This document shows, piece by piece, positions 5,946-10,184 of a stretch of 10,184 bases of DNA. Location of the stretch: positions 1 to 10,184 of the forward strand of contig CAMLHT010000130.1 in the NCBI GenBank assembly GCA_946479895.1. The letters run 5' to 3'. A program made the translations under genes and the position numbers. Each line of letters starts with the position of its first letter. Positions within the stretch are counted from its first letter, which is position 1. A model generated the notes under the pieces. That model saw only the letters and a list, made by a program, of their open reading frames with translations. It was not told the origin of the DNA and did not search any database. The DNA comes from an uncultured Gemmatimonadota bacterium (lineage in GTDB: Bacteria > Gemmatimonadota > Gemmatimonadetes > Gemmatimonadales > Gemmatimonadaceae).

Positions 5946-6032
5946 GGGCGGGAGAATGCGGCTTCCGGCCGAGGCTGGCAAGTAGATCCCCGGAGGTTTC
6001 CATGGGACGGCAAGGAAGTCGCGACCAGAAGG

Positions 6033-6075
6033 GGTGGCGCCGGGACACGAACCCTGCAAGGATTCAGGAGTCCCC
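6033..6075 (-). other. tRNA 3'-half-like sequence (possible tRNA remnant)
   Basis: Read on the minus strand, GGACTCCTGAATCC resembles the anticodon arm of a tRNA-Arg(CCU). It is followed by GCAGGGTTCGTGTCCCGG, close to a T-arm (consensus GTTCRANTCC), and then by CGCCACC like an acceptor end. The 5' half of a tRNA, including the D-arm, is missing upstream. The anticodon loop is one base too long, the variable loop is too short, and the T-loop lacks the conserved A58. It is therefore not a working tRNA. It could be a decayed remnant or an integration scar, or simply chance. It lies in the spacer between the divergent MerB-like and beta-barrel genes. Confidence 0.25.
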
Positions 6076-6079
6076 AGAC

Positions 6080-6087
6080 AGGAAGGG
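6080..6087 (+). promoter_or_regulatory. Strong Shine-Dalgarno sequence setting the start at 6094
   Basis: AGGAAGGG ends 6 nt before the ATG at 6094. It favours that start, which opens directly with a signal peptide, over the in-frame ATG at 6034, which would add 20 residues of poor coding character. It is one of the few clear ribosome binding sites in the window. Confidence 0.6.
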
Positions 6088-6093
6088 CGTCGC

Positions 6094-6825
6094 ATGCGTC
6101 GCCGTCTCGCGTTGAGTCTCGCCGTTCTTTCGCTCGCCTCGGTCGATCTGGCCGCGCAGCGGGTCACCGTTCCGCCGCGGACCACCCGGGCGCCACGGCC
6201 CGCGGAAAAGCCGCCGCAGGCTCCGGGCATCCCCGATGCGCGGCTCTACAGCCGGTATCGCATGAGCCGCTTCTCGTTCGAGCAGTACCCGATGCTCACG
6301 CAGCTCATGACCACCGGGTTTCTCGCGGAAGGCGTCGCGTCGAACTGGACGCTCTTCGGCGACGGCACCCACCTCGGCTTCCGCGTGACGCCGTCGCTCT
6401 CCGTCACGGCCGACATGACTTCGGCATTCCTTGGCGGGCCTTTCTCGTTCGGTTCGGGTGATCTCGGCCTGCGCGTGAAGCCGTTCGCATCGGCGCGGGT
6501 CCGTCCGTTCGCCGACGCGCGCGTGAGCCGGGCATACTCGATCAACTCCGCCGGGATCACGAACATGGTTCCGACGGTGATCGTTCTCCGCAGCGAGCTC
6601 GGGGACATCACGACGGGCTCGGGCAGTGGCGTCTTCTTCGGGCTTGGCGCCGAGACGAGCCTTGGCCGGCGCCTGATGCTGTCCGCCGAAGTGTCGGACA
6701 CGAAGTACTCGATGCACGGGCGCCGCCTCAACGGCGACTGGCGCGAGTGGGATTACGCCGCGAACGCACTCCGCCTCGGCGTCGGGCTGCGGTACAACCC
6801 GGGACGGTGGCTGGACGCGCCCTGA
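6094..6825 (+). CDS. Secreted protein, probable outer-membrane beta-barrel
   Basis: The 243-residue product begins with a signal peptide (MRRRLALSLAVLSLASVDLAAQ, cleavage near 21-22, split here as residues 1-22), followed by a proline-rich stretch at 25-43. The rest alternates short polar and hydrophobic strands with glycine turns. Examples are HLGFRVTPSLSVTADMTSA, DLGLRVKPFASARVRPFADARV, GVFFGLGAETSLGRRLMLSAEVS and ALRLGVGLRYNPGRW. This pattern suits a small outer-membrane barrel of about 8 strands. No specific family is recognised and it lacks catalytic motifs. The start is set by the signal peptide and the strong Shine-Dalgarno sequence. A terminator follows 24 bp after the stop, so it appears to be a single-gene transcript. 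It faces away from the MerB-like gene across a 148-bp spacer. Confidence 0.75.
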   Translation: MRRRLALSLAVLSLASVDLAAQRVTVPPRTTRAPRPAEKPPQAPGIPDARLYSRYRMSRFSFEQYPMLTQLMTTGFLAEGVASNWTLFGDGTHLGFRVTPSLSVTADMTSAFLGGPFSFGSGDLGLRVKPFASARVRPFADARVSRAYSINSAGITNMVPTVIVLRSELGDITTGSGSGVFFGLGAETSLGRRLMLSAEVSDTKYSMHGRRLNGDWREWDYAANALRLGVGLRYNPGRWLDAP

Positions 6826-6849
6826 CCGGTACGGGGGGCGGGAAGAACG

Positions 6850-6873
6850 GGGCGTCCGCGAGGACGCCCTTTT
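6850..6873 (+). terminator. Rho-independent terminator after the beta-barrel gene
   Basis: An 8-bp stem, GGGCGTCC (6850-6857) with GGACGCCC (6862-6869), closes a GCGA loop of the GNRA type and is followed by TTTT (6870-6873). It separates the beta-barrel gene from the padR regulatory region. The design matches the nrdJ terminator, which also has a GNRA loop. Confidence 0.85.
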
Positions 6874-6887
6874 CGTTGAGGGACAGT

Positions 6888-6910
6888 CTCCACTTGACCG
6901 TCGAGTGGAG
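6888..6910. promoter_or_regulatory. Candidate PadR operator 1 (inverted repeat)
   Basis: CTCCACT (6888-6894) and AGTGGAG (6904-6910) form a perfect 7-bp inverted repeat with a 9-nt spacer. It overlaps a possible -35 box, TTGACC (6894-6899). A near copy follows 38 bp downstream. Its position just before padR and its dimeric symmetry fit binding by the PadR protein, but no binding is shown. Confidence 0.65.
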
Positions 6911-6922
6911 CGGGGCGATGTT
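6894..6922 (+). promoter_or_regulatory. Possible promoter of the padR-permease operon
   Basis: TTGACC (6894-6899) resembles a -35 box. At a 17-nt spacing stands GATGTT (6917-6922), a weak -10 (3 of 6 consensus bases). The location between the upstream terminator and padR, and overlap with the first inverted repeat, support it. The -10 is poor, so confidence is low. Confidence 0.35.
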
Positions 6923-6926
6923 TCTT

Positions 6927-6947
6927 TCCACTAGACCACCAAGTGGA
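6927..6947. promoter_or_regulatory. Candidate PadR operator 2 (inverted repeat)
   Basis: TCCACT (6927-6932) and AGTGGA (6942-6947) are separated by 9 nt, as in operator 1. The two sites match at 17 of 21 positions, including a GACC in the spacer. The right arm merges with the padR Shine-Dalgarno sequence GGAG (6945-6948), so a bound regulator would lie close to or over the start of the transcript and leader. Confidence 0.65.
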
Positions 6948-6956
6948 GAAGACGGC

Positions 6957-7289
6957 ATGTCGCCAAAGTCCGCGCCCCTCCTCCAGGGGACCCTCGAGCT
7001 CATCGTCCTCCAGCTGCTGCGCGCAGAGCCGACGAACGGCTACGACCTGACCCTGCGCATCCAGGCCGTCTCCCGCGACGTGCTCACGGTCAACGCGGGG
7101 TCCCTCTATCCGGCGCTGTACCGGCTCGAGTCGCGGGGCCTCATCGCCGCGAAGTGGGTCGAGACGGAGAACGGGCGCCGAGCCAAGGTCTACTCGGTGA
7201 CCGCCAGCGGCCGGAAGGCTCTCGCCGAACAGCGTGAGACCTGGGAGCGGTTCGCCGGAGCGCTCGCGGCCATTCTCGACGTCGGCTGA
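6957..7289 (+). CDS. PadR-family transcriptional regulator
   Basis: The 110-residue product is a short PadR protein (subfamily 2 type), a winged-helix DNA-binding dimer. Typical motifs are [28 protein letters not shown] (8-35), [47 protein letters not shown] (43-89), with the recognition helix within [11 protein letters not shown] and the wing in [12 protein letters not shown] short C-terminal helix (90-108) should mediate dimer contacts. The ATG is set by a GGAG 8 nt upstream and by the family N-terminus; longer in-frame starts would read through the terminator and operators. The permease gene follows after 8 bp. In Acidobacteriota and Gemmatimonadota such PadR genes regularly precede ADOP permeases and are presumed to repress them in response to an unknown ligand. 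Two inverted repeats upstream suggest autoregulation. Confidence 0.92.
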   Translation: MSPKSAPLLQGTLELIVLQLLRAEPTNGYDLTLRIQAVSRDVLTVNAGSLYPALYRLESRGLIAAKWVETENGRRAKVYSVTASGRKALAEQRETWERFAGALAAILDVG

Positions 7290-7297
7290 GCGCGCCC

Positions 7298-10006
7298 ATG
7301 CCACTCATTCGAAACGTCCTCAGGGCACTCTTCCGCCACGACGCGATGAACCGCGAGATGAACGAGGAGATCGCGCGCCACATCGAGCAATCGACGGTCC
7401 TCTTCATGGCGCGAGGCATGACGCGCGCCGACGCCGAGCGCGCCGCCCGGCGGGAATTCGGGAACGTCGCCACGATCGGCGAGTCGGCGCGTGACGCGCG
7501 GGGCGCGCCATGGGTCGAGTCGATCCGTGGCGAGATCCGGCATGCCACGCGCGGGTTGCTGGCCACGCCCGCGTTCACGCTGGTGGCCATCCTGTCCCTC
7601 GCGATCGGCATCGGCGCGAACACCGCCATCTTCAGCCTCGTCAACGCGGTGATGCTGCGGTCGCTTCCCGTCGCGGCGCCCGAACAGCTCCTCGCACTGG
7701 CCGTGCGCGATTCCGCCTCGACGGGCCCGGTGAGCAGCGGCGCGCTGATCTGGACCAATCCACTCTGGGAATCGATCAGGGACGCGACGCGCAACGAGGC
7801 GACCTACGCCGCATCGGGCGAGACGCGCTTCAATCTCGCCGAGGGAGGCGAAGCGCGGTACGCCAGCGCGATGTGGGTGAACGGTGAGTATTTCTCCACG
7901 CTCGGTGTGCGACCGATCGCCGGCAGGATCTTCGGTGCCGGCGACGATTACCGGGGGTGTCCGGCTACGGTGGTGGCCGGGGAAGGCTTCTGGCAGACGG
8001 AGCTCGGCGGCTCGGAGGCCGCGATCGGCCGGCCGGTGCGGCTCGACGGCAAGCCATACACGCTGGTCGGCGTGGTGCCGCGGGAATTCTTCGGCACCGA
8101 CGTCGGAAGCACCATTCAGTTGTACGTCCCGCTCTGCGCGGAGCCTGTCTCGCAGGGAGCCAACAGCTCGCTCGACCACAAGTCGAACTGGTGGCTGCGG
8201 ATCATCGCGCGTCCCGCGCCGGGTGTGTCGCCGGAACGCCTCGCCGCCCGGCTGCGCCAGGTCTCGCGCGCGGTGTTCGAGCCGAACGCATCACCCCGCC
8301 TCGATGCCTCCCGCCGCGCCGAGTTCGCGAGCCGGAAGATTGGCGTGACGCCCGCAGGCCGTGGCATGTCCGAGATTCGCGACCAGTACTCGCGCGCCCT
8401 CGTCGTGCTGATGGGGATGGTGGCGCTGGTGCTCCTGATCTCGTGCGCCAACGTCGCGAACCTCATGCTGGCGCGCGGCGCCGCGCGCGGGCGGGAGATG
8501 GCGATCCGGATGGCGATCGGCGCGTCGCGGTGGCGCCTGGTGAGGCAGGCGCTGGTCGAGGCCATCATCCTCGCCATCGCTGGCACGTCCATCGGCGTGC
8601 TGTTCTCCGTGTGGGCGAGCCGGCTGCTCGTCGCGATGTTCGGGGCGGCGGGGGAGACCGTGACGCTGGACCTGTCGCCCGACGTGAGGGTGTTCGGCTT
8701 CGCGGCCGCGGCCTGCGTTCTCACCGTCATCCTGTTCGGGCTCGCCCCGGCGCTCCGCGCGTCGAACGCCGACCCGCAGTCGGCGATGAAGGCCGGCGGC
8801 CGCGGGAGCGACGCCCCTGGCCGGTTCCGCATCGGAAAGAGCCTCGTCGTCGCCCAGAGCGCGCTCGCGCTCATCCTGCTCGTGGGCGCGGGGCTGCTCG
8901 TGTCCACCTTCCGGCACCTCACCACCGCCGATCCGGGGTTCGAGGCGAACGGCGTACTGATCGCCCGGGTCGGCTTCGGGCGGACCGACATTCCCGCGGC
9001 GCAGCGCCCGGAATACCTGCGGAGAATCCGCGAGCGGCTCGCGGCGGTTCCCGGCGTGGAATCCATCAGTGCCGCGGAGCTGACGCCGGTGAGCGGCAGC
9101 ACCTGGAACGAGAGCATCACCATCGAAGGCCGCGCGCCCTTCGCGGACTTCCGTGACCGGGAGGCCTGGTTCAACACCGTAGACTCGGGATACTTCCGGA
9201 CGATGCGTACCCGGATGATCGCCGGCCGGGACTTCGGCTCACGGGACACCCCCACCGCGCCGAAGGTGGCGATCGTGAACGAGGCGTTCGCGAAGCACTT
9301 CTTTCCCGGCGTCTCCGCGGTGGGCCGCGCCTACTATACGGAGGACATGGGCCGGCGCGGCGACCGGGTCACGATCGTCGGGGTGGTGGAGAACACGCGG
9401 TACAGATCCATCCGTGAGGACGCCAGGCGCCTCGTGTTCCTGGCGAGCCTCCAGGGACCACCCGGGTCCGCCGCCTCCGAGCAGCTCGTGATCCGCGCCG
9501 CCTCGGCCCCTGTCGCCATCGGCGCCCTTCGGGCGATCGCGCGGGAAGCCGACCCGCGCATCAGCCTCACCATGCGGCCGCTGTCGGACCAGATCTCGCG
9601 ATCGCTCCGGCGTGAACGCATGCTGGCGGTGCTATCGGGATTCTTCGGCGTCCTCGCGCTGATCCTGGCGATGGTCGGGCTCTATGGCGTGATGGCCTAC
9701 ACCGTCGCCCGCCGGCGCGTGGAGATAGGCATTCGCATCGCCCTTGGCGCCGTTCGCGGGCGCGTGGTGCGACTGGTGCTCGGGGACGCGATCGCTCTGG
9801 TGGCCGCGGGAATCGTCATTGGTGCCGCGGTGACCTTCGTCACCGTCCGCGTCCTGGGCAGCCTCCTGTACGGCGTCGAAGCGCGTGATCCATGGACCAT
9901 GGTCGCGTCGGCGCTGGTGCTTGCGGCATCCGCGGTCGTCGCCACCGCCCTCCCCGCGGGCCGGGCGGCATCGCTGCCGCCGGTGGAGGCGCTGCGCGAG
10001 GACTGA
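7298..10006 (+). CDS. ADOP-type duplicated orphan ABC permease (MacB/FtsX-like)
   Basis: The 902-residue product has the layout of acidobacterial duplicated orphan permeases. A soluble prefix domain occupies 1-75, with [18 protein letters not shown] and [14 protein letters not shown] first membrane helix is at about 91-115 ([22 protein letters not shown]). A first MacB-like periplasmic domain spans about 120-355. A first FtsX-like membrane block spans about 365-490, with [20 protein letters not shown] (398-417). A second half follows: a helix at about 515-537, a periplasmic domain at about 545-755, and an FtsX block at 775-895 with [19 protein letters not shown] (806-824). The MacB/FtsX fold transmits ATP-driven motion across the inner membrane to act on periplasmic substrates. 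No ABC ATPase gene is in the window, so it is an orphan that probably borrows one encoded elsewhere. It follows padR by 8 bp and is likely co-transcribed. No frameshift is visible. The substrate is unknown. Confidence 0.95.
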   Translation: MPLIRNVLRALFRHDAMNREMNEEIARHIEQSTVLFMARGMTRADAERAARREFGNVATIGESARDARGAPWVESIRGEIRHATRGLLATPAFTLVAILSLAIGIGANTAIFSLVNAVMLRSLPVAAPEQLLALAVRDSASTGPVSSGALIWTNPLWESIRDATRNEATYAASGETRFNLAEGGEARYASAMWVNGEYFSTLGVRPIAGRIFGAGDDYRGCPATVVAGEGFWQTELGGSEAAIGRPVRLDGKPYTLVGVVPREFFGTDVGSTIQLYVPLCAEPVSQGANSSLDHKSNWWLRIIARPAPGVSPERLAARLRQVSRAVFEPNASPRLDASRRAEFASRKIGVTPAGRGMSEIRDQYSRALVVLMGMVALVLLISCANVANLMLARGAARGREMAIRMAIGASRWRLVRQALVEAIILAIAGTSIGVLFSVWASRLLVAMFGAAGETVTLDLSPDVRVFGFAAAACVLTVILFGLAPALRASNADPQSAMKAGGRGSDAPGRFRIGKSLVVAQSALALILLVGAGLLVSTFRHLTTADPGFEANGVLIARVGFGRTDIPAAQRPEYLRRIRERLAAVPGVESISAAELTPVSGSTWNESITIEGRAPFADFRDREAWFNTVDSGYFRTMRTRMIAGRDFGSRDTPTAPKVAIVNEAFAKHFFPGVSAVGRAYYTEDMGRRGDRVTIVGVVENTRYRSIREDARRLVFLASLQGPPGSAASEQLVIRAASAPVAIGALRAIAREADPRISLTMRPLSDQISRSLRRERMLAVLSGFFGVLALILAMVGLYGVMAYTVARRRVEIGIRIALGAVRGRVVRLVLGDAIALVAAGIVIGAAVTFVTVRVLGSLLYGVEARDPWTMVASALVLAASAVVATALPAGRAASLPPVEALRED

Positions 10007-10069
10007 TTCCGGCCCGATTGTGACCTGAGAGACCTATCCGCCGACGGGTTTTTGGGCGAAAATCCCGGC

Positions 10070-10184
10070 GTGAGCTCCTACTGGGTCGAGAAATCGCGCT
10101 GTCCGGTCAACCTCGTGTTGATGGATGGCCGTGTGCTGTCCGGTGATATCTTCCTGAACCCCATATCACGACACCGGATCGCGC
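10070..10184 (+). CDS. Start of an unrecognised small protein gene (3' end outside window)
   Basis: From the GTG at 10070 a frame stays open to the window edge. The visible product is about 38 residues, SSYWVEKSRCPVNLVLMDGRV then LSGDIFLNPISRHRIA. The alternating VNLVLMDGRVLSGDIFL section suggests two beta-strands joined by a DG turn, as in small beta-barrel or PilZ-like folds, but no family is assigned. There is no clear Shine-Dalgarno sequence, and TTG at 10052 or ATG at 10121 in the same frame are alternative starts. The 63 bp after the permease stop contain only a weak hairpin (10046-10066, with one T·T mismatch and no T tail), so transcription might continue from the permease. Confidence 0.5.
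   Translation, partial: MSSYWVEKSRCPVNLVLMDGRVLSGDIFLNPISRHRIA

Noticed and set aside
5946..6230. 95-codon extension of the MerB-like protein
   Set aside because: The added sequence looks non-coding, covers the promoter area of the divergent beta-barrel gene and its signal peptide, and is not part of the MerB fold.
4794..6461. 555-codon open frame on the plus strand
   Set aside because: It runs opposite three genes with clear families, its product is rich in Arg, Gly and Ala with no recognisable domain, and such long shadow frames are normal at this GC content.
6747..6956. 70-codon extension of PadR
   Set aside because: It would translate through the beta-barrel 3' end, a terminator and both inverted repeats; the ATG at 6957 has a ribosome binding site and matches the family start.
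7957..9156. 399-codon frame overlapping the ADOP permease in another frame
   Set aside because: Very Arg/Gly-rich product without motifs; the permease frame is intact and well matched throughout.
10046..10066. Hairpin after the permease, as terminator
   Set aside because: The stem is AT-rich in its upper part with a T·T mismatch, and no T run follows.

Overview
This GC-rich, densely coding window looks chromosomal. The best guess for its source is Gemmatimonadota or a related soil lineage such as Acidobacteriota. That rests on an ADOP-type orphan ABC permease paired with a short PadR regulator, a B12-dependent ribonucleotide reductase with a cysteine-rich tail, and the gene styles in general. 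No rRNA or other taxonomic marker is present, so this is inference.

Left part (1-2341): the window opens inside the 3' part of a class II ribonucleotide reductase gene (nrdJ), closed by a strong intrinsic terminator. The next 230 bp hold a nested cluster of four short hairpins sharing a TCCC-GA ... GA-GGGA frame. A small stand-alone GIY-YIG nuclease gene follows, then a convergent DinB-like gene 2 bp away. A related palindromic element, with a longer interior, sits in the divergent spacer between the DinB gene and the next gene.

Middle part (2342-6093): a FabH-like ketoacyl synthase III with an intact Cys-His-Asn triad is followed 2 bp later by a small exported NTF2-like protein. Facing these is a leftward group: a MerB-like protein whose first catalytic cysteine is replaced by serine, then an exported DsrE-fold protein and a single-domain PqiA-type membrane protein. 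The DsrE and PqiA genes are 4 bp apart and probably form an operon. A 43-nt stretch resembling the 3' half of a tRNA lies near 6033-6075, but no complete tRNA is there.

Right part (6094-10184): a secreted, probably outer-membrane beta-barrel protein ends at a GNRA-loop terminator. Next comes a regulatory block with two near-identical inverted repeats (TCCACT-N9-AGTGGA, 38 bp centre to centre), and then padR and a 902-residue ADOP permease 8 bp apart. The repeats are good candidates for PadR autoregulatory operators: one covers a possible -35 box and the other runs into the ribosome binding site. The window ends within the start of an unrecognised gene.

The least ordinary items are the palindrome family with the adjacent GIY-YIG gene, the paired operators before padR, and the Cys-to-Ser MerB-like protein. 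No CRISPR array, phage module or complete insertion sequence is visible.
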